From positions 759,480-823,479 of the forward strand of contig VLTH01000003.1 of the NCBI GenBank assembly GCA_008125075.1: a DNA stretch of 64,000 nt, read 5' to 3'. Each line of letters opens with the position of its first letter. Positions within the stretch are counted from its first letter, which is position 1. The notes below the pieces were generated by a model. That model had not been told where the DNA came from, did no database searches, and saw nothing but the letters and a program-made list of their open reading frames with translations. A program made the position numbers and the translations under genes. This DNA comes from Acetivibrio alkalicellulosi. Its GTDB lineage: Bacteria > Bacillota > Clostridia > Acetivibrionales > Acetivibrionaceae. Positions 15,277 to 24,361 of this stretch are shown in pieces.

Positions 15277-17378
15277 TACGTGTTGACACCTATCCAACTC
15301 ATAAATATAAGGAGTTTAATTTAAGATCAGGAAAACCTGTACCTTTTGGTGCTACTATTGTTCCTGGTGGAATTAATTTTTCTGTATTTTCTCGTCATGC
15401 TAAAAGCTGTGAACTTGTTTTGTTTAAAAAGTATGAGAAGGAGCCATATGCCAGCATACCTTTTCCAGACGAATTCCGTATTGGGAATGTGTTTACAATG
15501 ATTGTTTTTGATCTTGATTATGAAAACATTGAATATGGCTTTAAAATGGATGGTCCTTTTAATTTCAATGAAGGTCATTGGTTTAACAAGGAGAAAATTT
15601 TACTTGACCCCTATGCTAAAGCAATAGGAGGAAGAGACGAATGGGGAAAAGAGCCTGATTGGAACAATTGTTTTCAATACAGAAGCCGTATTGCATTTGA
15701 TGATTTTGATTGGGAAGATGACAGACCTTTAGAAATTCCTATGAGAGACTTAATTATTTATGAAATGCATGTAAGAGGATTTACAAGGCATTCTTCTTCA
15801 GGTGTTAAGTATCCAGGTACATTTGCTGCAATACGAGAAAAAATACCATATCTAAAAGAGTTAGGTGTAAACTGTGTTGAACTTTTACCCATTTATGAGT
15901 TTGATGAGTTTGAAAACTCCAGGATATCTCCGGTAACAAATGAACGTCTATATAATTATTGGGGTTATAGTACAGTTGGTTTTTTTGCTCCTAAGGCGTC
16001 ATATGCGGCTACAGGCAAATATGGCATGCAAGTTGATGAATTTAAAGCAGTGGTTAAAGATTTTCACAAAAATGGTATAGAAGTTATTTTGGACGTGGTT
16101 TTCAATCATACTGCCGAAGGGAATGAAAATGGTCCCTATATATCATTTAGAGGTATAGATAATAAGACATATTATATGCTTACACCAGAAGGGTATTATT
16201 ACAACTTTAGTGGATGTGGAAACACTCTTAACTGTAATAATCCTGTTGTACGAAATATGATACTTGATTGCCTCAGGTGCTGGGCGGCTGAATATCATAT
16301 AGATGGTTTCAGGTTTGACCTAGCAGCTATTTTAGGACGTAATCAAGATGGCTCTCCTATGCATAATCCTCCTCTCTTAGAAACCCTTGCATTTGACCCT
16401 GTACTTGGTAAATGTAAACTGATAGCGGAGGCATGGGATGCAGGTGGACTTTATCAGGTAGGGGCATTTCCTTCGTGGGGTAGATGGGCTGAGTGGAATG
16501 GCAAGTACAGAGATGATATAAGAAAATTCTTAAAAGGTGATGAGGGATTTAGTGGAGCTGCTGCACAGAGACTTCATGGGTCACCTGATTTGTACAATCG
16601 CCATTACAGAGGCACCTGTGCATCTATAAATTTCATCACATGCCACGATGGTTTTACTTTAAAAGATCTTGTTTCTTATAACTATAAACACAATGAAGCA
16701 AATGATGAAAACAATAATGATGGAAGTAATGACAACTATAGTTGGAACTGTGGTGTTGAAGGAGAAACGGATGATGATGGCATTAATTTTTTAAGAAGAA
16801 AGCAGATAAAAAATGCTATAAGTATTCTTATGTTAAGTCAGGGAGTTCCTATGATGCTTTCGGGAGATGAATTTGGCAATACCCAAAATGGAAATAACAA
16901 TGCCTATTGTCAGGACAATGAAATCTCATGGCTTAATTGGAACCTTTTAAACAAAAACTATGAACTATTCAATTATTTTAAGAAGATAATAGTATTTCGT
17001 AAAAATCATCCTTCAATAAAAAGCAGTGAAGAAGAAGACTATTCAACTCATTTAGATAATGGTTATCCTAAAATATCCTGGCATGGAATAAAAGCCTGGG
17101 AAGCTGATTTTTCTGGAACCAGTCGTCTGTTAGGGATGCTTTGCTGTGGTAAAGGTGAAAATGGTTATGATTTTATCTATACTGCTATGAATATGCATTG
17201 GGAAATGCATGGTTTTGAGCTTCCAAATCTACCAGAAGGATACAAATGGCATGTGTTTGCAAATACAGATGCTAAAGCTCCAAATGATATATGGGAAGCT
17301 GGAAAAGAAGTAATTCTTGAAAATCAAAATCAATTTTTAGTTGGGCCAAGATCGGTAGTAATACTTGTAGGTAAATAA
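15273..17378 (+). CDS. glgX: Glycogen debranching enzyme, GlgX/isoamylase type (GH13)
   Basis: The 701-residue enzyme hydrolyses alpha-1,6 branches in glycogen or limit dextrin in the cytoplasm. It has an N-terminal CBM48-type domain (about 15-130, PFGATIVPGGINFSVFS) and a GH13 barrel. Catalytic residues are visible: the nucleophile Asp349 in DGFRFDLAA, the acid/base Glu386 in LIAEAWD, and the transition-state Asp459 in TCHDGFTLKDLVSYN. DVVFNHTAEG is the second conserved GH13 region. The start overlaps the stop of the STAS gene, and AGGAGG precedes the ATG. Its presence in one unit with a STAS regulator suggests that glycogen breakdown and partner switching are linked here; this is inference. 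Confidence 0.93.
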   Translation: MIRVDTYPTHKYKEFNLRSGKPVPFGATIVPGGINFSVFSRHAKSCELVLFKKYEKEPYASIPFPDEFRIGNVFTMIVFDLDYENIEYGFKMDGPFNFNEGHWFNKEKILLDPYAKAIGGRDEWGKEPDWNNCFQYRSRIAFDDFDWEDDRPLEIPMRDLIIYEMHVRGFTRHSSSGVKYPGTFAAIREKIPYLKELGVNCVELLPIYEFDEFENSRISPVTNERLYNYWGYSTVGFFAPKASYAATGKYGMQVDEFKAVVKDFHKNGIEVILDVVFNHTAEGNENGPYISFRGIDNKTYYMLTPEGYYYNFSGCGNTLNCNNPVVRNMILDCLRCWAAEYHIDGFRFDLAAILGRNQDGSPMHNPPLLETLAFDPVLGKCKLIAEAWDAGGLYQVGAFPSWGRWAEWNGKYRDDIRKFLKGDEGFSGAAAQRLHGSPDLYNRHYRGTCASINFITCHDGFTLKDLVSYNYKHNEANDENNNDGSNDNYSWNCGVEGETDDDGINFLRRKQIKNAISILMLSQGVPMMLSGDEFGNTQNGNNNAYCQDNEISWLNWNLLNKNYELFNYFKKIIVFRKNHPSIKSSEEEDYSTHLDNGYPKISWHGIKAWEADFSGTSRLLGMLCCGKGENGYDFIYTAMNMHWEMHGFELPNLPEGYKWHVFANTDAKAPNDIWEAGKEVILENQNQFLVGPRSVVILVGK

Positions 17379-17421
17379 TACTGTAATGCAAACCGCAAAT
17401 TAAAAGTACTTTCACGGTACA

Positions 17422-17444
17422 TGTAACAAATGTTAAGAATAATA
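17422..17444 (+). repeat. Short TGTAACAAA-type motif
   Basis: TGTAACAAATGTTAAGAATA matches the consensus TGTAACAAAWGTGAAGAAWA also found at 26351 (minus strand), 30872, 32731 and 57408. Here it lies between glgX and the second STAS gene. Function is unknown. Confidence 0.45.
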
Positions 17445-17494
17445 TTAACCTAATAATCAGTTTATAATAAAACAATTATTAAAGGAGAATTTTT

Positions 17495-17812
17495 ATGAGT
17501 GAGAAATTTATCTTTCAAACAGGAAAAATATCAAAAATTAATCTTTCTGGTAAACTTGATGCGGTTAATGCACCTTTATTAATGGAAGAATTAAAAAGTC
17601 TTATTGGACAAGATGTAGACAAAATAGTATTTTACGCAAAAGACTTAGAATACATTTCAAGTGCAGGACTTAGAACTATTATTTTTGCAAAACAAAAGAT
17701 TGGAACAGAAACTTCAATTTACTTTATAGAAGCTCAAGAATCGGTAACTGATGTTATTACAATGAGTGGACTTGACAATTTTCTATATATTCAAGATTCT
17801 TTCGATGAATGA
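17495..17812 (+). CDS. STAS-domain anti-sigma factor antagonist (second copy)
   Basis: A 105-residue SpoIIAA/RsbV-like protein. The phosphoacceptor region SSAGLRTI is intact, and NLSGKLDAVNAPLLMEEL is the typical N-terminal half. AAAGGAG lies before the ATG. The next gene, an anti-sigma kinase, follows after 15 bases, so the two form the usual antagonist-kinase pair. The paralogue at 14929 may compete for the same kinase. Confidence 0.93.
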   Translation: MSEKFIFQTGKISKINLSGKLDAVNAPLLMEELKSLIGQDVDKIVFYAKDLEYISSAGLRTIIFAKQKIGTETSIYFIEAQESVTDVITMSGLDNFLYIQDSFDE

Positions 17813-17827
17813 TTCGGAGGCCTTAAC

Positions 17828-18232
17828 ATGGACAAAATTACAATTCAAGCAGTACTTGAAAACCTTGATGATATGATGGAGTTTTTATTGAATGATTTAA
17901 GCAAAATAATTTCAAATAAAAGCTTAATAAATCAAATTAGGTTATCTTGCGAAGAGGTTCTTGTAAATGTAATAAGTTATGCCTATCTAGAAGAAAAAGG
18001 AAATGTTGAAATAATTCGTGATTTATCTGAGGAAGGAATGTTATTTTATCAATTTATTGATGAAGGAGTTCCTTACAACCCACTTTTAAATACTGATCCT
18101 GATATTAATGCACCTATTGAAGACCGTGGTATTGGAGGTCTTGGTGTATATCTTTACAAATCCATAATGGATGAAGTCAAATATGAAAGAAAAGACAATA
18201 AAAACATACTAACATTTATAAAAAAAATCTAA
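17828..18232 (+). CDS. RsbW-like anti-sigma regulatory factor (serine kinase)
   Basis: The 134-residue protein is a GHKL-type ATPase domain of the RsbW/SpoIIAB kind. The N-box EEVLVNVISYAY, the G1 box DEGVPYNPL and the G2 region RGIGGLGVYL are present. Such proteins bind either a sigma factor or a STAS antagonist and phosphorylate the latter. No sigma factor gene lies nearby, so the controlled target is unknown; it could be an enzyme or a distant sigma factor. It pairs with the STAS gene 15 bases upstream. A nested pair of inverted repeats follows. Confidence 0.92.
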   Translation: MDKITIQAVLENLDDMMEFLLNDLSKIISNKSLINQIRLSCEEVLVNVISYAYLEEKGNVEIIRDLSEEGMLFYQFIDEGVPYNPLLNTDPDINAPIEDRGIGGLGVYLYKSIMDEVKYERKDNKNILTFIKKI

Positions 18233-18233
18233 G

Positions 18234-18436
18234 TGTGAAATAGGTTGCTTTAATAAACTTTTAGAATAAAACCTCCTTATACTATTCTTCTCAAAAAGTT
18301 TGTTTTTTTAGCAAACTTTTTAGAAGATATAGTTCCTCTGTTTATCGCAGCGGAACTTATCTACCATGATTGCAGCTTCCGCTGCGATATGGTTTAATTT
18401 GCATAATTTTTTTATTAAAGCAACCCTATTTTCACA
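18234..18436. repeat. Outer inverted repeat enclosing a 113-bp element
   Basis: TGTGAAATAGGTTGCTTTAA (from 18234) is inverted in TTTATTAAAGCAACCCTATTTTCACA (18411-18436) with one extra base. The arms flank a family D element. The outer repeat may have been the terminator hairpin of the anti-sigma gene before the insertion. Confidence 0.7.
18278..18390. repeat. 113-bp double-hairpin repeat (family D), copy 1
   Basis: This element is nearly identical to 27204-27316 and, inverted, to 39834-39946 and 39944-40056. It forms two hairpins: AAAAAGTTTG with CAAACTTTTT, and ATCGCAGCGGAA with TTCCGCTGCGAT. It codes for nothing and looks like a miniature mobile element or REP-type repeat. Confidence 0.9.
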
Positions 18437-18568
18437 TTTAAGAGCTTTGGATTAAAGTCCTTTTGTTTATGAAATTTTGGTCATATAAACCGAAAGTGAA
18501 GAAAAATATGCAATCTGACATTTTTAAATATTCTATTAAAGCTATTTCAAATATTGGAGTTGATAAAC

Positions 18569-20686
18569 TTGACATTTTATCTAGGAATCAAATGGAAAAT
18601 TCTTATGCTGGTTCTGGGCATATCTCTAGTGGCACTTTCCCTTTCCTTTTATATATCATATAATGGTATGGAAAAACTTGGGAATTATGCTTTAGATTCT
18701 AGTGACCAGCTTGGAAAAAGTGCAGCTAATGATAGTCAAATTGCTTTAGAAAAGCAGACGGGTGAATATCTTTTAAAGGTTGCTATAGATCAGGCTGATA
18801 TAAGCGATAAGATTTTGTCATCAGTTAAAGACAAGGTAGAAATAATGGCAAAATATAGTGAGTTTTTATGGGACAATCCTCAAGGGTTTAATGCTAGTCA
18901 TCCATTATCACCAGAAGAAGCTGTAAATATGACAAGGGTTCCAGTATTTGAATTGGTGGATAGTATTGATAGGGAAGATTTAAAAGAAGAGCTTGATCTT
19001 TTGGGAAATATGAAGTATGTGTTTGAACCTATATTATCTGGTGATTCAAATATTTCTTCAATATTTCTTGGCACACAATCAGGTATTACAATTATGTTTT
19101 CAAATTTTCCACCAGTAAAAAACCCAGGATATGATCCAAGAGTTAGACCATGGTATATTGAGGCGTCTTCTAATAAAGAAGTAATATGGACAGAGACATA
19201 TCAGGATGCTTTTGGAAAAGGATATATGGTGACCTGCGCTAAAGCCTGTTTTGACAAGGATGGTAATTTAAAAGGAGTATTAGGAGCTGATGTTACCTTA
19301 AAGGCATTAAATGATCAAATTATAAGTACTCAAATAGGGGATTTAGGATATGCAGTATTAATTGATGAAATGGGAAAAGTCATTTCTCAGCCAGAGGGTA
19401 ATTTTTTTGATGATATCTTTAATGAAGAAAATATTACTATGACAGCTAATGAAGAGTTTAACAAAATTGTAGACAAAATGATATCTAAAGAAACGGGAGT
19501 CAAAAAGATTTCTATAAATAATGAAGAAAAATATATAGCTTATGCACCTGTAAAGTCAACAAATTGGAGTCTTGCTGTGGTTATGCCCCATGATGAAGTT
19601 GTAAAACCCATAGTAGAGACTAAAGAAAAAATAGAAAGGATTACTTTAGAGACAGAAAACTACATCCGGACTTTCATAGCAAATGTTTTAAAAAGGTTTG
19701 TTATAATATTTGTTATTTTATTTATACTTGTAATTATAATTAGTATAAGTCTTTCTAATAAATTGACAAAACCAATAATTGCATTAAATGAAGGAGTAAG
19801 TATTGTAGGAGAGGGAAATCTAGACTATAACTTTAGTGTAAATACTAGAGATGAAATTGAAGATCTGGCAAATGCATTCAATAAAATGACTTCTGATCTT
19901 AAAACATATATTAATAACTTAAAAGAGACCACAGCTCAAAAAGAAAGAATAGAAAGTGAGCTCAAAATTGCCCATTCAATACAAAATAGCATGCTTCCAA
20001 GAATATTTCCACCATTTCCAGAAAGAAATGAAATTGATATATATGCAAGTATGGAACCTGCAAAGGAAGTAGGAGGAGACTTTTATGACTTCTTTTTCAT
20101 AGATGAAAAAAGACTTTGCTTTATAATGGCTGATGTATCTGGAAAAGGGGTTCCGGCTGCTCTATTTATGGTCATATCAAAGACACTTCTCAAAAATCAA
20201 GCACTTTTGGGATTGCCTCCTGAAGAAATCTTGACTACTGTAAATAACATGTTATGTGAAGATAATGATGAATGTATGTTTGTAACTGCATTTTTAGCAG
20301 TACTTGAAGTAGATACAGGAAAAATGACATATTCAAATGCAGGTCACAATCCACCTCTTTTATATAAAGAAGATGGAGGATTTGATTGGGTAAAAAGCAA
20401 GAAGGGGTTTGTTCTTGCAGGTATGGAAAATATGAAATTTCAAGGTAGCGAAATTACCTTAAATAAAGGTGACAAAGTATTTCTCTATACTGATGGTGTT
20501 ACTGAAGCAATGAATGGGGAAGGAAAACTCTTTTCTGACGAAAGGCTTAAAACCACTCTAAATAAGCTAAAAAATCTTGAAGGAAAAGACATTATTATAG
20601 GGGTAAGAGATGACATTAGAGAGCATGTGAAAGAGGCAGAACAGTCTGATGATATTACAATGATGAGTATTAAGTTTAATGGCTAA
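18569..20686 (+). CDS. Sensor PP2C serine phosphatase (dCache-HAMP-SpoIIE type)
   Basis: The approximately 705-residue membrane protein has a helix near residues 10-32, an extracellular Cache-type sensor (about 35-355, with GYDPRVRPWYIEA and GVLGADVTLKAL), a second helix (about 370-395), a HAMP linker (LTKPIIALNEG to DEIEDLANAFNKM) and a C-terminal PP2C/SpoIIE phosphatase. The catalytic metal-binding pattern is clear: EVGGDFYDFF, ADVSGKGVPAALFM, NAGHNPPLL, YTDGVTEA and QSDDITMM. It should dephosphorylate the STAS proteins encoded upstream in response to an external ligand. The start is unsure: TTG at 18569 follows GGAG, TTG at 18554 is also in frame, and an overlapping frame from 18463 hints at an N-terminal frameshift. 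Confidence 0.92.
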   Translation: MTFYLGIKWKILMLVLGISLVALSLSFYISYNGMEKLGNYALDSSDQLGKSAANDSQIALEKQTGEYLLKVAIDQADISDKILSSVKDKVEIMAKYSEFLWDNPQGFNASHPLSPEEAVNMTRVPVFELVDSIDREDLKEELDLLGNMKYVFEPILSGDSNISSIFLGTQSGITIMFSNFPPVKNPGYDPRVRPWYIEASSNKEVIWTETYQDAFGKGYMVTCAKACFDKDGNLKGVLGADVTLKALNDQIISTQIGDLGYAVLIDEMGKVISQPEGNFFDDIFNEENITMTANEEFNKIVDKMISKETGVKKISINNEEKYIAYAPVKSTNWSLAVVMPHDEVVKPIVETKEKIERITLETENYIRTFIANVLKRFVIIFVILFILVIIISISLSNKLTKPIIALNEGVSIVGEGNLDYNFSVNTRDEIEDLANAFNKMTSDLKTYINNLKETTAQKERIESELKIAHSIQNSMLPRIFPPFPERNEIDIYASMEPAKEVGGDFYDFFFIDEKRLCFIMADVSGKGVPAALFMVISKTLLKNQALLGLPPEEILTTVNNMLCEDNDECMFVTAFLAVLEVDTGKMTYSNAGHNPPLLYKEDGGFDWVKSKKGFVLAGMENMKFQGSEITLNKGDKVFLYTDGVTEAMNGEGKLFSDERLKTTLNKLKNLEGKDIIIGVRDDIREHVKEAEQSDDITMMSIKFNG

Positions 20687-20721
20687 GGAATGAGTCATAA
20701 AAAAATAAATGGGGTGAAAAC

Positions 20722-21291
20722 ATGAGTGAAAAAAAAATATGTATATTAATTGAAAACCGATTTATTGATCATGAAATAATCTATTATTCCAATCGTTTTG
20801 CTGAAGAAGGGATTAATGTGGATTTTATGACTAGACTATGGGGACAGCCAAAGCTTACTTTTAAAGGTTTAGAACTTGGTATGGAATTATCAGTAGATAA
20901 GAGCTTTGAAGATATGGATGATGAGACTTTAGAATCATATTCTGCAATAATTATGCCAGCAGGTTATGTGGCCGACATGCTAAGATACTCACAAAAACCA
21001 GGAGAGCTGTCTCCATGTGTTGAGTTTATGAAAAGGGCTATGGAAAAGAAGCATATTATTAAAGGCGCAATATGTCATTCTTTGTGGATATTTGACCATA
21101 TTCCTGAGGTGATAAGAGGAAGAAAAGTAACCTGCCACAATAATGTAATAGGAAGTGTTAGAAATACTGGTGCCATATACGTTGATCAGGATATTGTAAT
21201 AGATAGAGATTTTATTACAGCAAGAACAGGTGGAATGTTTGCACCATTTGCACGAACAATTATTAATGAAATTACAAATAATAAATCTTGA
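20722..21291 (+). CDS. DJ-1/PfpI family protein (first of two)
   Basis: The 189-residue protein has the flavodoxin-like DJ-1/PfpI fold. The nucleophile-elbow cysteine lies in KGAICHSLWIF. Family members include glyoxalase III-like deglycases, isocyanide hydratases and chaperones, so the activity is not determined by fold alone. It begins 35 bases after the PP2C phosphatase with GGGGTG before the ATG and is probably in the same transcript. A second, longer DJ-1 homologue follows 31 bases later. Confidence 0.85.
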   Translation: MSEKKICILIENRFIDHEIIYYSNRFAEEGINVDFMTRLWGQPKLTFKGLELGMELSVDKSFEDMDDETLESYSAIIMPAGYVADMLRYSQKPGELSPCVEFMKRAMEKKHIIKGAICHSLWIFDHIPEVIRGRKVTCHNNVIGSVRNTGAIYVDQDIVIDRDFITARTGGMFAPFARTIINEITNNKS

Positions 21292-21322
21292 AGTAAAAAT
21301 AAAAAAATAGGAGGACTAGGAA

Positions 21323-22147
21323 ATGAAGAAAAAAATTCTATTTGTACTATCTGAGTATGGTTATTGGGGTGAAGAGTTGGTTGGCCCATTAGAAACTGTT
21401 GAAAAGGCAGGATATGAGGCTGTATTTGCTACGCCAACAGGTAAAAGAGCAAGGGCACTTCCTCCAAGCATGGATGACACATTTATTGATCCACCATTGG
21501 GAAAAACTGTTGTGTCAAAAGAAATGGCTAAACAGGTTAAGGCAATTGAGGATTCTAGTAAACTGGATAATCCAGTTAACCTTTCTGCGTTGCTGCCTGA
21601 AAGACCCTATATGAGTAGTAATACATACCTAAGAGACTTTGAAGAGTACAATGAGGGTGTTGAGAGGGCTGAAGAGGAAATAAAAGGATATGAGGCATTG
21701 GTATTAGTTGGTGGTAGTGGGCCTCTTGTTGATATGGTTAATAATCAAAGGGTTCATGACCTAATACTTTCATTTTATAAGTTGAATAAACCTATTGCAG
21801 CAGAATGTTATGGAGTTGCATGTCTTGCATTTGCAAGAGAATATTGGATAAGAAAGAGTATTATATGGGGCAAACATGTTACAGGTCATCCTCTAGAGTA
21901 TGACTATAAAGATGGAACAGGATTTTTGGGAGTAGACTTTAATATGGGGCCTCCACCATACCCACTTGAGTTTATCTTAAGAGATGCTGTAGGACCAGAA
22001 GGACAGTTTATCGGCAATGTGGGAAGAACAATATCTGCAATTGTTGATTATCCTTTCATTACAGGTAGGTCTACTGCAGATTCTTACAAAACAGGAGAGC
22101 TACTTATAGAAGTATTGGAAAAGGGATTGAAAAGGTACGGATGGTAA
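21323..22147 (+). CDS. DJ-1/PfpI family protein (second, longer)
   Basis: The 274-residue protein resembles the longer Hsp31-like branch of the DJ-1/PfpI superfamily. It starts with ILFVLSEYGYWGEELVGPLE, has the VLVGGSGPLVDM turn, and an elbow cysteine in AAECYGVACLAF. Inserted segments (about residues 60-115) set it apart from the short homologue upstream. AGGAGG precedes the ATG. It lies in a tight series with the ThDP enzyme, 22-25 bases downstream. Possible roles are aldehyde or glyoxal handling; the substrate is unknown. Confidence 0.82.
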   Translation: MKKKILFVLSEYGYWGEELVGPLETVEKAGYEAVFATPTGKRARALPPSMDDTFIDPPLGKTVVSKEMAKQVKAIEDSSKLDNPVNLSALLPERPYMSSNTYLRDFEEYNEGVERAEEEIKGYEALVLVGGSGPLVDMVNNQRVHDLILSFYKLNKPIAAECYGVACLAFAREYWIRKSIIWGKHVTGHPLEYDYKDGTGFLGVDFNMGPPPYPLEFILRDAVGPEGQFIGNVGRTISAIVDYPFITGRSTADSYKTGELLIEVLEKGLKRYGW

Positions 22148-22172
22148 AATCAATTGAACCTGGAGGGAAATG

Positions 22173-23879
22173 ATGAGTATAAAAACAGGAAAACAAGCTA
22201 TAATTGAACAGTTTCTTGCTGATGGAATTACAAAAATGTTTGGTAATCCGGGTACAGTAGAGCAAGGGTTTCTGGATGCATTAGAAGAATACAAAGACTT
22301 TGAGTATATACTGACCCTCCAGGAATCTATTGCTGTTGCAATTGCAGATGGATACGCCAGAAAAACAAAGAAACCATCAGTAGTGCAGCTTCACTCAGGT
22401 GTTGGCCTGGGAAATGGAATTGGCATGATGTATCAGGCAAAAAGAGGACATGCCCCTTTGGTAGTTATTGCAGGTGAAGCCGGTATTAAGTATGATGCTA
22501 TGGATGCCCAGATGGCTGCAGATCTTGTGGAAATGGCAAAACCAGTAACAAAATGGGCTGCAAGAGTTGTTGATTCTGCATCTCTTCTAAGAGTTATTAA
22601 AAGAGCAATAAAAATTGCTGCCACACCTCCAATGGGTCCGGTATTTGTATCCTTGCCAATGGATATTTTAGATGAACCAATTGAAGAAGATATTGTACCT
22701 ACTTCCTTTTTGAATACAAGGGTTTGCCCTGATGATGCAGATTTAATTAAAGCTGCACAGATTTTAGCTAATGCAAAAAGACCATTGATAATAATGGGTG
22801 ACGGTATAGCTTTCTCAAAAGGGCAAGAAGAGTTGGCAAAAGTTGCAGAATTAATTGGTGCAGAAGTCTGGGGAGCCAACTCATCTGAGGTAAATATTAG
22901 TGCCTCACATCCTTTATTTAAAGGACTTTTAGGGCATATGTTCGGAGAGGTGTCACAAGCAGCTGTTAAAAATGCAGATGTTGTTTTAGTAAGTGGCACA
23001 TACCTTTTTCCTGAAGTATTTCCTTTATTAGAGGGTGTATTTTCAAAGGATGCAAAGCTCATTCACATTGAACTTGATTCATATGAAATTGCAAAGAATT
23101 TTCCTGTAGAGATTGGAATGGTTAGTGATCCTAAGGTGACTCTTTCAAAACTTTCAGATATCTTAATGGAAACTATGACGCAAGAGCAAAAGTATAGAGC
23201 AACTTTAAATATTAAAAGGATAACTGGAGAAAAAGAGGAAAGCATGTATGAGGCAAGAAAAAAAGACTTGGCATATATGGATAATGTACCTATATATCCA
23301 GCAAGATTCATGGAGGAGCTTTCAAAGCAGCTTCCTCCTGATGCTATCATATTTGATGAGGCATTGACATGCTCTCCTGAGCTTAACAGGTATATACCAG
23401 CAGATATTCCAGGTAACTTTTTTCAAACAAGAGGAGGTTCATTAGGGGTTGGTATACCTGGAGCTTTAGGTATAAAACTGGCTGATGAAAGTAAAACAGT
23501 GATAGCTTTTACTGGTGATGGTGGAAGTATGTATACAATACAGGCACTTTGGACAGCTGCCCATCATAACATAGATGCAAAATTTGTTATCTGCAATAAT
23601 AAAAGCTATAGGCTTCTAATGTTAAATATTCAGCAATACTGGAAGGAAAGAGACATACCTTTTCATGAATATCCAAAACCTTTTAAGTTAAATGAGCCTT
23701 TGATAAACTTTAGTGAAATGGCCCAAGCTATGGGCGTTCCTGCCATAAAAGTTGAAAGGCCGGAAGATATAGCAAAATCTATTGAAAAAATGCTAAATAC
23801 AAAAGGTCCATTTCTTATAGATCTCATATTGGAAAATAATCCTACAGAGCAAAAAAGCACTTGTAAGTGTGGTCAATAA
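22173..23879 (+). CDS. Thiamine-diphosphate-dependent enzyme (acetolactate synthase / benzoylformate decarboxylase-like)
   Basis: The 568-residue protein has the three-domain layout of the POX/ALS family: pyrimidine-binding N domain (1-170, with the catalytic Glu51 in LTLQESIAVAIADGYAR), a central domain (190-330) and a PP-binding C domain. The metal-diphosphate motif is TGDGGSMYTIQALWTAAHHN to CNNKSYR. Enzymes of this family decarboxylate or carboligate 2-oxo acids. I cannot place it in acetolactate synthase with confidence because no regulatory subunit or ilv gene is near; the surroundings suggest a special catabolic role. GGAGGG favours the ATG at 22173 over the adjacent ATG at 22170. The C terminus has a CKCG pair. 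Confidence 0.88.
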   Translation: MSIKTGKQAIIEQFLADGITKMFGNPGTVEQGFLDALEEYKDFEYILTLQESIAVAIADGYARKTKKPSVVQLHSGVGLGNGIGMMYQAKRGHAPLVVIAGEAGIKYDAMDAQMAADLVEMAKPVTKWAARVVDSASLLRVIKRAIKIAATPPMGPVFVSLPMDILDEPIEEDIVPTSFLNTRVCPDDADLIKAAQILANAKRPLIIMGDGIAFSKGQEELAKVAELIGAEVWGANSSEVNISASHPLFKGLLGHMFGEVSQAAVKNADVVLVSGTYLFPEVFPLLEGVFSKDAKLIHIELDSYEIAKNFPVEIGMVSDPKVTLSKLSDILMETMTQEQKYRATLNIKRITGEKEESMYEARKKDLAYMDNVPIYPARFMEELSKQLPPDAIIFDEALTCSPELNRYIPADIPGNFFQTRGGSLGVGIPGALGIKLADESKTVIAFTGDGGSMYTIQALWTAAHHNIDAKFVICNNKSYRLLMLNIQQYWKERDIPFHEYPKPFKLNEPLINFSEMAQAMGVPAIKVERPEDIAKSIEKMLNTKGPFLIDLILENNPTEQKSTCKCGQ

Positions 23880-23900
23880 TCATTTTAGGAGGTTTATATT

Positions 23901-24338
23901 ATGCTTACACAGTTAACACAACTTGAAGTAAACGAGTTGGTTTTTAAATGGTATAAAAAACTGGATATTCATGCTAATGTAGAAGAGTTATTGCCTATGG
24001 TAATCTCAGAAGGTTTAGAAATGAGGTTTCCTGAAGCTACATTAACAAGCATCGAAGAATTTAAAAATTGGTATGATGTTGTAATAAACAAATTTTTTGA
24101 CGAAATACACACCCTTAGCATGGTTAATATTGAAATTGATGAAGACCAGGCTAAAGTTAAAGTTATAGTTAACTGGCAGGCAAAGGTCTGGAATCCACCT
24201 GATGCAAAGAGTAAGTGGCTTGGATTTGATGCTTATCAGACATGGATAGTAAAAAGAGATCCAATTTCAAAAAAAGCAGTTATTGCTACATATATTGTAG
24301 ATGAATTAGATCCTATGGAGGGATCGGCGCAACTTTGA
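23901..24338 (+). CDS. SnoaL/NTF2-like protein (first)
   Basis: The 145-residue protein appears to have the cone-shaped SnoaL/NTF2-like fold. The N-terminal helices run LEVNELVFKWYKKLDIHA, and the strands contain RFPEATLTSIEEFKNWYD and WQAKVWNPPDAKSKWLGF. The fold serves as a small hydrolase, isomerase or binding protein. AGGAGG lies before the ATG, and it is 21 bases after the ThDP enzyme. It is not close in sequence to the second SnoaL-like gene, so this is not a recent duplication. Confidence 0.65.
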   Translation: MLTQLTQLEVNELVFKWYKKLDIHANVEELLPMVISEGLEMRFPEATLTSIEEFKNWYDVVINKFFDEIHTLSMVNIEIDEDQAKVKVIVNWQAKVWNPPDAKSKWLGFDAYQTWIVKRDPISKKAVIATYIVDELDPMEGSAQL

Positions 24339-24361
24339 GTAATTAAAGGAGGAACAGATTA

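Noticed and set aside
22433-23350. Open frames opposite the ThDP enzyme (22433-23062, 23063-23350)
   Set aside because: Pure shadows of a well-supported gene with all ThDP motifs; no independent evidence.
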